Shown piece by piece: positions 26,101 through 34,956 of a DNA stretch of 64,000 nt; position 1 is the first letter of the stretch, and every line of letters starts with the position of its first letter. The position numbers and the translations under genes are program-made. The notes below the pieces were generated by a model. That model saw nothing but the letters and a program-made list of their open reading frames with translations. It did no database searches and had not been told where the DNA came from. Origin of the DNA: Hafnia paralvei ATCC 29927 (lineage in GTDB: Bacteria; Pseudomonadota; Gammaproteobacteria; Enterobacterales; Enterobacteriaceae); assembly GCF_001655005.1 (NCBI RefSeq), contig NZ_LXET01000051.1, forward strand, positions 7,033-71,032. Direction: 5' to 3'.

Positions 26101-26266
26101 TTTTAGCATCCGCGCCGGGATAGTTAGCCGAAATCACCACCGATGGCGGCGCAATAGTGGGGTATTGTGCAACGGGAAGATTCCAAATGGCGAGTGCCCC
26201 AGCCATCATCAAAATAATGGCAATGACCCAGGCGAAAATTGGCCTATCTATAAAAAACTTAGCCAT
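23156..26266 (-). CDS. RND multidrug efflux permease, MdtF/AcrB-like
   Basis: Inner-membrane proton/drug antiporter of 1036 residues, the size of AcrB, AcrF and MdtF. Twelve hydrophobic segments; first is IFAWVIAIILMMAGALAIWN. Proton-relay residues: the Asp pair in GLLVDDAIVVVENV (near 407-408) and the Lys in SVKNAILIVEFAKD (near 940). Several long blocks (LSRTEGVGDVQLFGSQYAMR, GFGFSGQGQNNGLAF, NIDSWYVRSASGQM) are closer to E. coli MdtF than to AcrB by recall. Second gene of a unit with the membrane-fusion gene, 66 bases downstream of it. No outer-membrane partner is encoded here, so TolC encoded elsewhere is likely. Confidence 0.92.
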   Translation of the reverse strand: MAKFFIDRPIFAWVIAIILMMAGALAIWNLPVAQYPTIAPPSVVISANYPGADAKTVQNSVTQIIEQNMNGIDNLMYMSSTSDSSGSASVTLTFQSGTDPDIAQVQVQNKLQLAMPLLPQEVQQQGISVEKSSSSFLMVAGFISEDNTMSQSDIADYVASNIQDPLSRTEGVGDVQLFGSQYAMRIWLDPHKLNNFHLTPLDVIDQIKVQNNQIAAGQLGGMPAVAGQELNASIIAQTRLQSPQEFGKILLKVQPDGSRVLLRDVAKVELGSENYSTQARFNGKPAAGLGIKLATGANALDVANNIKAELVKLQPFFPQGLKVVYPYDTTPFVKISINEVVKTLLEAVVLVFLVMYLFLQNLRATLIPTIAVPVVLLGTFAILDVFGYSINTLTMFAMVLAIGLLVDDAIVVVENVERVLEEEGLSAKEATKKSMVQIQSALVGIALVLSAVFVPMAFFGGATGAIYRQFSVTIVSAMVLSILVAIILTPALCATILKPVTPGTSHNKGGFFGWFNRLFNKFTHHYTDSVDHMLVKTGRYMAIYLLVVVGMGVLFIQLPTGFIPEEDQGIALTSVQLPAGATQQRTDKVLAQVTDYFLKKEQRDVESVFTVSGFGFSGQGQNNGLAFVSLKPWSERQGEENRVTAILARAAVAFGQIKDALVFPFNLPAISGLGTSTGFDFELIDQGNLGHEKLTEARNELLGMAAQHPEMLTGVRPNGMEDTPQFKVTIDQEKALAQGVSLADINQTLSSAFGGTYVNDFIDNERVKKVYVQAQAPYRMLPENIDSWYVRSASGQMVPFSSFASAHWEYGSPRLERYNGLPSMEILGEATRGKSSGEAMAMMEALAAKLPNGVGYDWTGMSYQERLSGNQAPALYAISLVVVFLSLAALYESWSIPFSVMLVVPLGIIGALLAVTLRSMNNDVYFQVGLLTTIGLSVKNAILIVEFAKDLIDREGKNVHEATLEAVRMRLRPILMTSLAFILGVLPMAISTGAGSAAQNAVGTGVIGGMISATALTIFLVPVFFVVIERRFARRS

Positions 26267-26332
26267 CTGCTAACTGGCTCCTTATTAAAAACGGATGAGT
26301 GCGGTCGGAAGCGAAAAACGTCTTCTCGTGAT

Positions 26333-27520
26333 TTACTGATGGCTTTCGCCCCATGTATCAGACAAATGTGCTTCCTGAGCCACCACTTGCATACCCAGTC
26401 GGATCCGCTGCAAACCACTCACAATCACCCTATCGCCTGCGCTTAATCCTCCAGTCACCAACCAATGACTCCCGATAGCCTGTGCAGCATTCACAATTTT
26501 GTTTTCGACCCTATCGTCAACGCCCACCACCAGAACCGTCGCCTCTCCGCGCGCATTGCGAGTCAGACCCTGCTGAGGGACCAATAACGCATGCGGGCGG
26601 ACGCCTTCATCCAAACGAGCGCGCACAAACATACCAGGCAAGAGATCACCATGGGGATTAGGGAATACGGCACGGAGAGTCAGAGACCCCGTACTTTCAT
26701 CAACGGTGACATCTGAAAACTCAAGGGTTCCAGTAAGTGGATACGTTTTACCGTTGGCCAGAAGCAACGTGACGCTCGCTTTGCCATCCGTTTGTGCCAA
26801 TGAGCCACTGGCCAACTCTTGTTTCAGGCGTAAGAAATCATTGCTGGACTGAGTGACGTCAACGTAAATAGGATCCAACTGTTGAATCACCGCTAACGCT
26901 TGGCTTTGATCCGGCGTAACAAGTGCCCCTTCGGTTACGCGAGAGCCACCGATACGTCCAGAAATGGGCGCAATCACCTTGGTGTAAGCCAAGTTAATAC
27001 GAGCTAGTTCCAACGCAGCCTGAGCGGCGGTTACCGTCGCATTCGCTTGGCGCATATCAGCGACTGCACTATCCAACTGTTGCTGACTGATATATTTTTT
27101 CGCCCACAGAGAACGGTCACGGTTAGCCGTTAACTGTGCAATATGTGCAGCGGCCTTTGCCTGCGCTAAATCGGCGGCGGCGCTATCATAGCTAGCGTGA
27201 TAAGGCGCAGGATCGAGCTGATACAACGACGCCCCTGCGGTAATATTGCTTCCTTCAACAAAATGGCGTTTAAGAATAATGCCGCCCACCTGTGGCCTGA
27301 CCTCTGCCACACGGAATGCTTCCGTTCGACCGGGAAGTTCAGTGGTTATCTGTAACGGCGCGTCTTTCAGCGTCACCACCCCGACGGTGGGCCTTTCGGG
27401 CAATACAGCGGTCTTATTATCATCACGACAGCCAGCAAGCAGGAAACCCGCTGAAAGCGCCAAAATAAAAGCATAACGAGAGGTACAGATCGACCTGACA
27501 AATAGAGATTTGATAAACAT
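26333..27520 (-). CDS. RND efflux periplasmic adaptor, MdtE/AcrA-like
   Basis: Membrane-fusion lipoprotein of 395 residues. Signal peptide with lipobox (LSAGFLLAGC, Cys near 31), then the beta-barrel/lipoyl half motif EVRPQVGGIILKRHFVEGS, an alpha-hairpin (residues ~105-180, Ala/Gln rich), and the conserved LDPIYVDVTQSSNDFLRL and FPNPHGDLLPGMFVRARLDEG blocks. The order of blocks and many residues match E. coli MdtE. It forms a tripartite pump with the downstream RND permease and probably TolC. A 290-base gap with low GC separates it from the GadX-like regulator upstream on the same strand. Confidence 0.92.
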   Translation of the reverse strand: MFIKSLFVRSICTSRYAFILALSAGFLLAGCRDDNKTAVLPERPTVGVVTLKDAPLQITTELPGRTEAFRVAEVRPQVGGIILKRHFVEGSNITAGASLYQLDPAPYHASYDSAAADLAQAKAAAHIAQLTANRDRSLWAKKYISQQQLDSAVADMRQANATVTAAQAALELARINLAYTKVIAPISGRIGGSRVTEGALVTPDQSQALAVIQQLDPIYVDVTQSSNDFLRLKQELASGSLAQTDGKASVTLLLANGKTYPLTGTLEFSDVTVDESTGSLTLRAVFPNPHGDLLPGMFVRARLDEGVRPHALLVPQQGLTRNARGEATVLVVGVDDRVENKIVNAAQAIGSHWLVTGGLSAGDRVIVSGLQRIRLGMQVVAQEAHLSDTWGESHQ

Positions 27521-27810
27521 CGCGAACGCTCAACTGGATGAATGTTGATAGGTACCAACAAAGATAAATACGTGAATAAAAAAACCACTCGTCTCATTGG
27601 ATAAATTAAGAATTAATGAAAAGTTATTATAATTTAATCATGATGAAACAATGCAGGTAACAGACCTTAATATTTAGGTATTAGACATTATTGAAAAACA
27701 TCCAGCGCGTTATTTACATTCAATATAAAAATAGAGAATCCCTTCGATAAACAGACATAGATTTACAATCAAAGGGATGAATAATTATCGTTAAAAATTA
27801 GCTTAAGTGA

Positions 27811-28572
27811 CTAGCCTTGCATTTTAGAAGAATATTTTCTTATATAGTTTAATGGTGTAGTACCGTAGTATTTTTTGAACACAGAAATAAAATAAGACGC
27901 ACTGCTATAGCCACACTGTGCCGATACCTGAGCGATACTCTGATGATAAATTGTCAATTGCTCAGCGGCAAAACGCATCCGACAATCTGTAATGATTTTG
28001 GTATAGCTTGTATTTTCCTCACGCAAACGTTTTTTTAAAACGCTAGCGCTCATACATAAAGAACTGGCAATCGAACCAAGCGCCCATCCTTTAGAAATAT
28101 TGCTCTGAATTATGGTATACACCTGCGTTCTCACATCGTTCTGACTCACTTTAATCAGAAAAGGCAGGAAGCGACGATGAGCGAGAAAAACGGAAAGTAC
28201 AGTGAAGAGCAGCGAGTTTTTCCGTACTCGGCTAATATCATCTAAGTCTTCTTGCTGTGACAGGCTCGCCGCTTCTGCAAAAATCTTAGGCGCACGACAT
28301 GGCTCAACGAAATAATCAGGTGATCGCCTAGCCTCATGACAAACTTTAGTAATATCTCTTTTCAGGAAGGTGAGGTAATTATTTATCGTCTCTCGACTAA
28401 TGTACGCCACACATTGGTTATCAAAGTGATTAATTTCGAGTGAATTATTTTTACAGGAAAGTAAAATAAGGCTATTTTCCTTAACGTCAGTGATTTTTTC
28501 ATTATTAATACTGATTTCGGTATTTTGTGTTGTCAGCACAACTGCGCAGCATTCTTGGCAGCGTAATTTCAT
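27811..28572 (-). CDS. AraC-family regulator, GadX/GadW-like
   Basis: 253-residue protein with a C-terminal AraC/XylS DNA-binding domain (about 145-250): WALGSIASSLCMSASVLKKRLREEN for the first helix-turn-helix and ISQVSAQCGYSSASYFISVFKKYYGTTPLNY-type second unit. The stretch SLLFTVLSVFLAHRRFLPFL and LKKRLREENTSYTKIITDCRM matches E. coli GadX strongly by recall. GadX and GadW control acid resistance and lie beside mdtEF in E. coli. Cys-rich start (CQECC). ATG 28572 follows GGAG. GC content is clearly lower than in neighbours, suggesting later arrival. The N-terminal domain is not recognised further. Confidence 0.85.
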   Translation of the reverse strand: MKLRCQECCAVVLTTQNTEISINNEKITDVKENSLILLSCKNNSLEINHFDNQCVAYISRETINNYLTFLKRDITKVCHEARRSPDYFVEPCRAPKIFAEAASLSQQEDLDDISRVRKNSLLFTVLSVFLAHRRFLPFLIKVSQNDVRTQVYTIIQSNISKGWALGSIASSLCMSASVLKKRLREENTSYTKIITDCRMRFAAEQLTIYHQSIAQVSAQCGYSSASYFISVFKKYYGTTPLNYIRKYSSKMQG

Positions 28573-28802
28573 AAATAAACTCCATCAAATGGATATTGTT
28601 TATGCTGATAATAAACAGATATATAAACTCAAATCGGTTTACTATCAATTGCGATGCTAGTAATGGTTGTCATTTTTTGGGGGCGCTATTATTTATATTT
28701 AAATAGCTAAAATCAACACTTCGCCGCCGAGAAAAGAAAAATCCTAATCTTTATTTAAAATAATGATAATAGAAATAAGTCTATTATTAAGAAGTACAAG
28801 CA

Positions 28803-28837
28803 AAGAAAGAAAGGTGTCTCTCCCCATAGGGAGAGAC
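28803..28837 (-). terminator. possible mltB terminator
   Basis: GTCTCTCCC (28816-28824) pairs with GGGAGAGAC (28829-28837), a perfect 9-bp stem. The minus-strand tail is only moderately T-rich (CCTTTCTTTC). It lies 9 bases after the mltB stop. Confidence 0.6.
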
Positions 28838-28845
28838 AATAAGGA

Positions 28846-29943
28846 TCAGTTCTGGAATACACTACCTTGACGAGCAGCCTGTCCTACAGCCTCACCTAAC
28901 TGCCACACTGCCATTGCATAATGAGTGCTGTGGTTATAACGAGTGATCGTATAGAAATTCGGTAAACCGTACCAATATTGGTAGCCCGTCCCCATATCAA
29001 GCCGCAGCAGACTAGCCTGCTGATAGCCATCTAATGAACTCTGTGGGCTCAGCCCCGCTTCCGCCAATGCAGAAATCGTATAGTTGGTTTTGAAACCGTT
29101 CTCTAACGTTGGAGCTTGACCGTTTGCTGGGACTGCAACTTTTTTACCCGACTGCCAGCCATGCGCTTTGAAGTAATTTGCTACGCTGCCAATAGCGTCT
29201 TCCGGATCCCACAGATTAATGTGTCCATCACCATTGAAATCAACCGCATAGCTTTTAAATGAAGACGGCATAAACTGCCCATATCCCATTGCGCCCGCAA
29301 ACGACCCTTTTAGACTAAGAGGATCATCGCCTTCTTCCCGCGCCATTAATAAAAAGGTTTCCAGCTCACCAGAGAAGTATTCAGCACGGCGTGGATAGGC
29401 AAACGACAGCGTCGCCAAAGCGTCAATAATACGGGTTTTTCCCATAACGCGGCCCCAGCGAGTTTCGACGCCAATGATACCCACAATGATTTCTGGTGGT
29501 ACGCCATAAACTTGTTGGGCACGCTGTAACGCATTTTGGTATTGATTCCAGAATACTACGCCATTTTGCACGTTATCAGGCGTGATAAATTTACCGCGAT
29601 AACGCAGCCATGCGCCGTTTGGCCCCGCAGGTGGGCGTGTGGTCGGTGCCTGACGATCCATTAGATTCAATACATAATCTAGACGCTTGGTCTGAGCCAA
29701 TACGTCATGCAATTGCTGACGGTCAAAACCATGCTCGCTGACCATTTTGTCGACGAAACGATTCATTGCTGGATCGTAGGCAAAATCCCCCAGTTGCACC
29801 TGACCAGAGTGGGAAGGCTCGAGTAAAAATCCCCCCTTGGCAGTCGGTGGGGTGGTTTCAGTCACGTCGTTAGACGGTTTGGGTTTGCTACTACAAGCAG
29901 ATAGCAAGACAACAATAGGCAGCAGCGCGGTTAAATAACGCAT
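28846..29943 (-). CDS. mltB: membrane-bound lytic murein transglycosylase B
   Basis: Outer-membrane lipoprotein that cleaves peptidoglycan to 1,6-anhydro-muropeptides. 365 residues from ATG 29943 (MRYLTALLPIVVLLSAC, lipobox LSAC). Family motifs: catalytic Glu in IIGVETRWGRVMGKTRIIDALATLSF-type segment (starts near 165), RAEYFSGELETFLLMAREE and SFAGAMGYGQFMPSSFKSYAVDF with the EF-hand-like DFNGDGHINLWDPEDAI. An upstream ATG at 29964 is in frame but would put residues before the signal peptide. Divergent from mutS; pump module lies behind it, not pncC as in E. coli. Confidence 0.96.
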   Translation of the reverse strand: MRYLTALLPIVVLLSACSSKPKPSNDVTETTPPTAKGGFLLEPSHSGQVQLGDFAYDPAMNRFVDKMVSEHGFDRQQLHDVLAQTKRLDYVLNLMDRQAPTTRPPAGPNGAWLRYRGKFITPDNVQNGVVFWNQYQNALQRAQQVYGVPPEIIVGIIGVETRWGRVMGKTRIIDALATLSFAYPRRAEYFSGELETFLLMAREEGDDPLSLKGSFAGAMGYGQFMPSSFKSYAVDFNGDGHINLWDPEDAIGSVANYFKAHGWQSGKKVAVPANGQAPTLENGFKTNYTISALAEAGLSPQSSLDGYQQASLLRLDMGTGYQYWYGLPNFYTITRYNHSTHYAMAVWQLGEAVGQAARQGSVFQN

Positions 29944-30264
29944 CGAATATCCATAGCAATGCAAGAAAAAGTGATCAATATGTTAGCGCGTTGTCTGGAG
30001 GGTGCAAACTGGAATCTCAGGTGTCACCATATTAAACGTCCCCGTCTTTTCGCCGTATACATGTATAGCACTGCATATATACATGCCGTATTTGCGAAGC
30101 ACTTCCAGATATTAGCTATGTCAGTTTGCAAGTCGCTACGTTAGTATAGCGGCATAAAAATCCGTTCCAAACGCAGCCGTTAACCGAACGGTTTCGTGGT
30201 GCTTAATCAGAACCTAAAAAACCACGACTATCTTTGAATTCAACATATTAGATATAGAAATTCT
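29944..30264. other. mltB-mutS intergenic region
   Basis: 321-base gap between divergent genes. It must hold both promoters, but I cannot place them firmly. A short element with TATACATG twice (near 30056-30090) and the hexamer-like TATAGC occurs, without known meaning. No ORF or RNA gene is recognised. Confidence 0.4.
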
Positions 30265-32823
30265 ATGAGCGACATGACAAACCTAGACTCACATACTCCC
30301 ATGATGCAGCAGTATCTTAAGCTGAAAGCTCAGCATCCAGATATCCTGTTATTTTACCGCATGGGCGACTTCTACGAGCTCTTTTACGATGATGCCAAAC
30401 GAGCATCCCAGCTCATGGATATCTCTCTCACCAAACGTGGTGCTTCAGCCGGTGAACCCATTCCAATGGCGGGTATTCCGCATCATGCAGTGGAGAACTA
30501 TCTCGCTAAGCTGGTGCAGCTTGGTGAATCTGTCGCGATCTGTGAACAGATTGGCGATCCAGCCACCACCAAAGGTCCCGTAGAGCGCAAGGTTGTCCGC
30601 ATCGTCACACCAGGCACCATCAGTGATGAAGCATTACTCAAAGAACGTCAAGACAACCTACTGGCTGCCATTTGGCAGGACGCTCGTGGCTTTGGGTTTG
30701 CGACACTCGATATCAGCTCTGGGCGTTTTCGCGTTGCGGAACCGGCCGACCTTGAAACAATGGCGGCCGAACTGCAACGAACTAACCCAGCAGAATTGCT
30801 GTACCCAGAAGATTTCGCCTCCATGGCGCTCATTGAAAATCGTCGTGGTCTACGCCGCCGGCCGTTATGGGAGTTTGAGCTCGATACCGCTCGCCAGCAG
30901 CTTAACCTGCAATTTGGTACCCGCGACCTCAACGGCTTTGGCGTAGAGCAAGCAACTCAGGCGCTGCGTGCTGCTGGTTGTCTACTGCAATATGTCAAAG
31001 ATACGCAGCGTACAACGCTCCCCCATATCCGCGGTATTACTATCGAGCGCCAGCAGGACGGTATCATCATGGATGCCGCCACACGTCGTAATTTAGAGCT
31101 CACACAGAATCTATCCGGCGGGGTAGAAAATACGCTAGCCGCCATTCTGGACTGCACCGTAACTCCGATGGGCAGCCGCATGCTAAAGCGCTGGGTACAT
31201 ATGCCCAGTCGCGACCACAAAGCGCTGAATAATCGCCAGCAGGCAATTGAAGCACTTCAGCCATTGGTCGACGATCTACAGCCGCTTCTCCGTCAAGTCG
31301 GCGATCTTGAACGTATTCTTGCACGCTTGGCTCTACGAACCGCCCGCCCACGCGATCTGGCGCGCATGCGTTACGCGTTCCAACAGCTACCTGAAATTCA
31401 GGCGCTTATCGGCGGCCATGCTACACCGCATATCGCAAAACTGGCCGAACAGGCTGGTCAGTTTGAAGAACTGCGCGAACTATTAGAGCGAGCGGTCGTT
31501 GAAACTCCGCCAGTACTGGTACGTGACGGTGGCGTTATTGCGCCAGGATATAATGATGAACTGGATGAGTGGCGCGCACTCGCCGACGGCGCTACCGACT
31601 ATTTGGAGCGACTTGAAATTCGCGAGCGCGAAAAACTGGGATTAGATACGCTGAAAGTTGGCTTCAACGGCGTGCATGGTTATTACATTCAGGTCAGTCG
31701 CGGCCAGAGCCATTTAGTGCCCATTCACTACGTGCGCCGTCAAACGCTAAAAAATGCCGAGCGTTATATTATTCCCGAGCTAAAAGAGTATGAAGATAAG
31801 GTTCTGACCTCTAAAGGCAAAGCGCTGGCGTTAGAAAAACGTTTGTATGAAGAGCTGTTCGACTTGCTGTTGCCGCATCTGGCTGACCTACAACAGAGCG
31901 CGACTGCGCTGGCTGAGCTGGATGTGCTGAGTAACTTGGCTGAGCGTGCGGACACTCTCAACTACGTACGCCCAGAACTGAGCGATAAAGCGGGAATCAA
32001 GATCGTAGGTGGTCGCCATCCGGTCGTTGAGCAAGTGCTGAAAGAGCCTTTCATCGCAAATCCGCTGTCGCTCTCCCCGCAGCGTCGCATGTTGGTCATC
32101 ACCGGTCCAAACATGGGGGGGAAAAGTACTTATATGCGCCAAGCTGCGCTCATTGTGCTGATGGCGCATATTGGTAGCTTTGTCCCTGCAGAGAAAGCCG
32201 TTATTGGCCCTGTCGATCGCATCTTCACCCGCGTTGGTGCAGCAGATGACTTGGCCTCAGGCCGTTCCACCTTCATGGTTGAAATGACCGAAACAGCCAA
32301 CATTCTGCATAACGCCACCGAAAACAGTTTGGTGTTAATGGATGAGATCGGTCGTGGTACATCAACCTATGATGGATTATCGCTCGCGTGGGCCTGTGCT
32401 GAAAATCTGGCTAGCCGCATCAAAGCCATGACGCTATTTGCCACCCATTACTTCGAGTTAACTACGCTGCCAGAAAAACTTGAAGGTGTATACAACGTGC
32501 ATCTGGATGCGTTAGAGCACGGCGATACCATCGCCTTTATGCACAGCGTACAAGATGGTGCAGCCAGCAAAAGTTACGGCTTAGCCGTTGCCGCACTGGC
32601 CGGTGTGCCGCGCGATGTGATTAAACGAGCACGCCAAAAGCTCAAAGAATTAGAAACACTGTCGGCGCAAACCGGCAATAGCCAAATTGATGGTTCGCAG
32701 CTTCAGCTATTGGCTGAGCCAGAATCTTCACCAGCAGTGGAAGCATTAGAAGAGCTCGATCCTGATACGCTGACACCTCGTCAGGCATTGGACTGGCTAT
32801 ATCGTTTGAAAGGGATGATGTAA
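30265..32823 (+). CDS. mutS: DNA mismatch repair protein MutS
   Basis: Recognises mismatches and recruits MutL/MutH; 852 residues (E. coli 853). Mismatch-binding Phe-X-Glu is in LLFYRMGDFYELFYDDAKR (about residues 30-48). The ATPase domain shows Walker A ITGPNMGGKSTYMRQ (near 612), the DDLASGRSTFMVEM block and Walker B VLMDEIGRGTSTYDGLS. The C-terminal LTPRQALDWLYRLKGM is the tetramerisation end. Start ATG 30265 with the same HTPMMQQYLKLKAQHP beginning as E. coli. It is followed at once by a terminator and rpoS. Confidence 0.99.
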   Translation: MSDMTNLDSHTPMMQQYLKLKAQHPDILLFYRMGDFYELFYDDAKRASQLMDISLTKRGASAGEPIPMAGIPHHAVENYLAKLVQLGESVAICEQIGDPATTKGPVERKVVRIVTPGTISDEALLKERQDNLLAAIWQDARGFGFATLDISSGRFRVAEPADLETMAAELQRTNPAELLYPEDFASMALIENRRGLRRRPLWEFELDTARQQLNLQFGTRDLNGFGVEQATQALRAAGCLLQYVKDTQRTTLPHIRGITIERQQDGIIMDAATRRNLELTQNLSGGVENTLAAILDCTVTPMGSRMLKRWVHMPSRDHKALNNRQQAIEALQPLVDDLQPLLRQVGDLERILARLALRTARPRDLARMRYAFQQLPEIQALIGGHATPHIAKLAEQAGQFEELRELLERAVVETPPVLVRDGGVIAPGYNDELDEWRALADGATDYLERLEIREREKLGLDTLKVGFNGVHGYYIQVSRGQSHLVPIHYVRRQTLKNAERYIIPELKEYEDKVLTSKGKALALEKRLYEELFDLLLPHLADLQQSATALAELDVLSNLAERADTLNYVRPELSDKAGIKIVGGRHPVVEQVLKEPFIANPLSLSPQRRMLVITGPNMGGKSTYMRQAALIVLMAHIGSFVPAEKAVIGPVDRIFTRVGAADDLASGRSTFMVEMTETANILHNATENSLVLMDEIGRGTSTYDGLSLAWACAENLASRIKAMTLFATHYFELTTLPEKLEGVYNVHLDALEHGDTIAFMHSVQDGAASKSYGLAVAALAGVPRDVIKRARQKLKELETLSAQTGNSQIDGSQLQLLAEPESSPAVEALEELDPDTLTPRQALDWLYRLKGMM

Positions 32824-32842
32824 TCATTAGCCTGTAGATGTA

Positions 32843-32874
32843 AAAAAGGTGAAGCCGCTAAGCTTCACCTTTTT
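32843..32874. terminator. bidirectional terminator between mutS and rpoS
   Basis: AAAAAGGTGAAGC (32843-32855) pairs with GCTTCACCTTTTT (32862-32874), a 13-bp stem with T-runs on both strands. It serves mutS and the convergent rpoS. Confidence 0.93.
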
Positions 32875-32927
32875 GTTTTACGCGTTTTAGAAAACCTGAT
32901 TCATTCAAAGAATAATGATGAAAACCT

Positions 32928-33914
32928 TTATTCTCTGAACAGGGCCTCAATGCTAAGACCTTGAGCTTGCAGTATTTCGCGTAGACGGCGCAAGCCTTCA
33001 ACCTGAATTTGACGCACGCGCTCACGGGTTAACCCTATTTCACGCCCAACGTCTTCCAGCGTAGCGGCTTCATAACCCAGCAGACCAAAACGACGCGCTA
33101 ATACTTCGCGCTGCTTGGCGTTAAGCTCAAATAACCACTTAACAATACTCTGCTTCATGTCATCGCTTTGCGTGGTGTCTTCCGGGCCGCTTTCGTTCTC
33201 ATCGGTGAGAATGTCCAGTAAGGCTTTTTCCGAATCGCCTCCCAGCGGAGTGTCCACTGAGGTGATGCGTTCATTCAAACGTAGCATACGGCTAACGTCT
33301 GTGACCGGACGATCCAGCTGTTCAGCAATCTCTTCCGCGCTCGGCTCATGATCCAGTTTGTGTGAAAGCTCACGTGCGGTACGCAGATAAACGTTCAACT
33401 CTTTGACAATATGAATCGGCAAACGGATGGTTCGCGTCTGATTCATGATAGCCCGCTCAATAGTTTGGCGGATCCACCATGTGGCATAGGTTGAAAAACG
33501 GAATCCACGTTCAGGATCGAACTTTTCAACCGCACGGATTAAACCTAAATTGCCTTCTTCAATCAGATCTAGTAGTGCAAGACCACGATTGCTGTAGCGA
33601 CGGGCAATTTTCACGACCAGTCGCAGATTACTTTCGATCATTCTACGACGAGACGCGTCGTCACCACGCAGCGCCCGTCGTGCAAAAAAGACTTCTTCTT
33701 CTGCAGTGAGCAGCGGAGAGTAACCGATTTCACCCAGATAAAGCTGAGTAGCATCAAGAACACGTTGTGAAACGGCCTGCGCCATCAATTCATCGGATGA
33801 GTCAACCTCGGTGGGTTCTTCAACGAGTACCTTCTCGTCAAACGCTTCTTCCCCGTTCTCATCGAAGTCTACTTCTTCATTTAACTCGTTAACTTTCAGC
33901 GTATTCTGGCTCAT
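32928..33914 (-). CDS. rpoS: RNA polymerase sigma factor RpoS
   Basis: Stationary-phase and general stress sigma factor, 328 residues. Region 1.2 starts DATQLYLGEIGYSPLL; region 2 (about 90-160) reads RRMIESNLRLVVKIARRYSNRGLALLDLIEEGN and FSTYATWWIRQTIERAIMNQTRTIRLP; the Lys needed for ClpXP turnover is in IHIVKELN; region 4 ends ATLEDVGREIGLTRERVRQIQ. Convergent with mutS; nlpD lies upstream. In E. coli the main rpoS promoter is inside nlpD, and the long leader is the target of DsrA and RprA. Confidence 0.99.
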   Translation of the reverse strand: MSQNTLKVNELNEEVDFDENGEEAFDEKVLVEEPTEVDSSDELMAQAVSQRVLDATQLYLGEIGYSPLLTAEEEVFFARRALRGDDASRRRMIESNLRLVVKIARRYSNRGLALLDLIEEGNLGLIRAVEKFDPERGFRFSTYATWWIRQTIERAIMNQTRTIRLPIHIVKELNVYLRTARELSHKLDHEPSAEEIAEQLDRPVTDVSRMLRLNERITSVDTPLGGDSEKALLDILTDENESGPEDTTQSDDMKQSIVKWLFELNAKQREVLARRFGLLGYEAATLEDVGREIGLTRERVRQIQVEGLRRLREILQAQGLSIEALFRE

Positions 33915-33966
33915 AGCTGTACCCTACCCGTGATATTGCGGGCAGAATACGGCGATTCTGCCCCGA

Positions 33967-34956
33967 CTATCGCTGCGGCAAGTAGCGCAGCGGGTTTACG
34001 GATTTCCCCTTGTAACGAATTTCAAAGTGCAATCTTACTGAGCTGGTTCCGGTGCTCCCCATGGTTGCAATTTTTTGACCCGCCTTAACCTCTTGTTGTT
34101 CCCGGACCAGCATCGTGTCGTTATGGGCGTAGGCGCTCAGGTAGTCATCATTGTGTTTAATGATGATCAGATTTCCGTAACCACGCAGGGCGTTGCCGGC
34201 GTATACCACACGGCCATCAGCCGTGGCGACCACCGACTGGCCGCGTGAACCCGCGATATCAACCCCCTTGTTTCCACCTTCGGCAGAAGAGAAGTTGTCG
34301 ATAATTTTACCGTCAGTAGGCCAACGCCAGGTTCCAACTGGAGCACTGCTGCTTACACTACTGGCTGACGAGTTCGGAACGGTTGCTGCGGCAGTCGTCG
34401 TTGCCGTCGCTGTCGATGCAGGCAACATTTTGCCAACATTCTGTTTACCCGAATTATCAGAATACGCTGTGGTTGATTGAGAATCAACACCTGTGCTCTT
34501 AATTTGACCACTTGACGGCTGAGTTGGCACTCCACTGGTTCCGTCGTTAGCTGCGAGCATTCCACCACTATTGCTATTGGCATCTAATTTAATAGTTTGG
34601 CCAACATTGAGGCTGTAAGGGGCTGGAATGTTGTTTTTCTCTGCAAGATCGCGGAAATCGTTCCCCGAAATCCACGCGATATAAAATAATGTATCACCAC
34701 GTTTTACGGTATAAGTACCGCCGTTATAGCTTCCCTTCGGAATATTCTGATAACTGCGATTGTATATGATACGACCGCCGTCGCCTGTTTGTGCCCCGCC
34801 ATTATTATTTCCGGCGTTCGACAGCATGCGGTCATTACCACCTCCATTTACGGAGCTTATTGGTGCAGAGCTATTGTCTGACGTACAACCCGCTAACCAC
34901 AAAGTTATCAAAGTACACGCCGCTACTTGGCGCCACTTCATCATCGTGCTTCCCAT
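33967..34956 (-). CDS. nlpD: murein hydrolase activator NlpD
   Basis: Outer-membrane lipoprotein that activates AmiC at the septum. 329 residues. Lipobox LWLAGC near residue 24; LysM domain GTYTVKRGDTLFYIAWISGNDF (about 80-125); Ser/Thr/Ala/Gln-rich linker (TATATTTAAATVPNSSASS), shorter than in E. coli; degenerate M23 peptidase domain from WRWPTDGKIIDNFSS to the C-terminus (SVRLHFEIRYKGKSVNPLRYLPQR in part). Two in-frame starts; 34956 has GGGGGA and the pair of ATGs five codons later has GGGAAG. Probably contains the rpoS promoter. Confidence 0.96.
   Translation of the reverse strand: MGSTMMKWRQVAACTLITLWLAGCTSDNSSAPISSVNGGGNDRMLSNAGNNNGGAQTGDGGRIIYNRSYQNIPKGSYNGGTYTVKRGDTLFYIAWISGNDFRDLAEKNNIPAPYSLNVGQTIKLDANSNSGGMLAANDGTSGVPTQPSSGQIKSTGVDSQSTTAYSDNSGKQNVGKMLPASTATATTTAAATVPNSSASSVSSSAPVGTWRWPTDGKIIDNFSSAEGGNKGVDIAGSRGQSVVATADGRVVYAGNALRGYGNLIIIKHNDDYLSAYAHNDTMLVREQQEVKAGQKIATMGSTGTSSVRLHFEIRYKGKSVNPLRYLPQR

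Noticed and set aside
30056..30090. LexA-like CTGC-N8-ATGC and repeated TATACATG upstream of mutS
   Set aside because: Too far from the CTGT-N8-ACAG pattern seen at recA, and mutS is not known to be SOS controlled.
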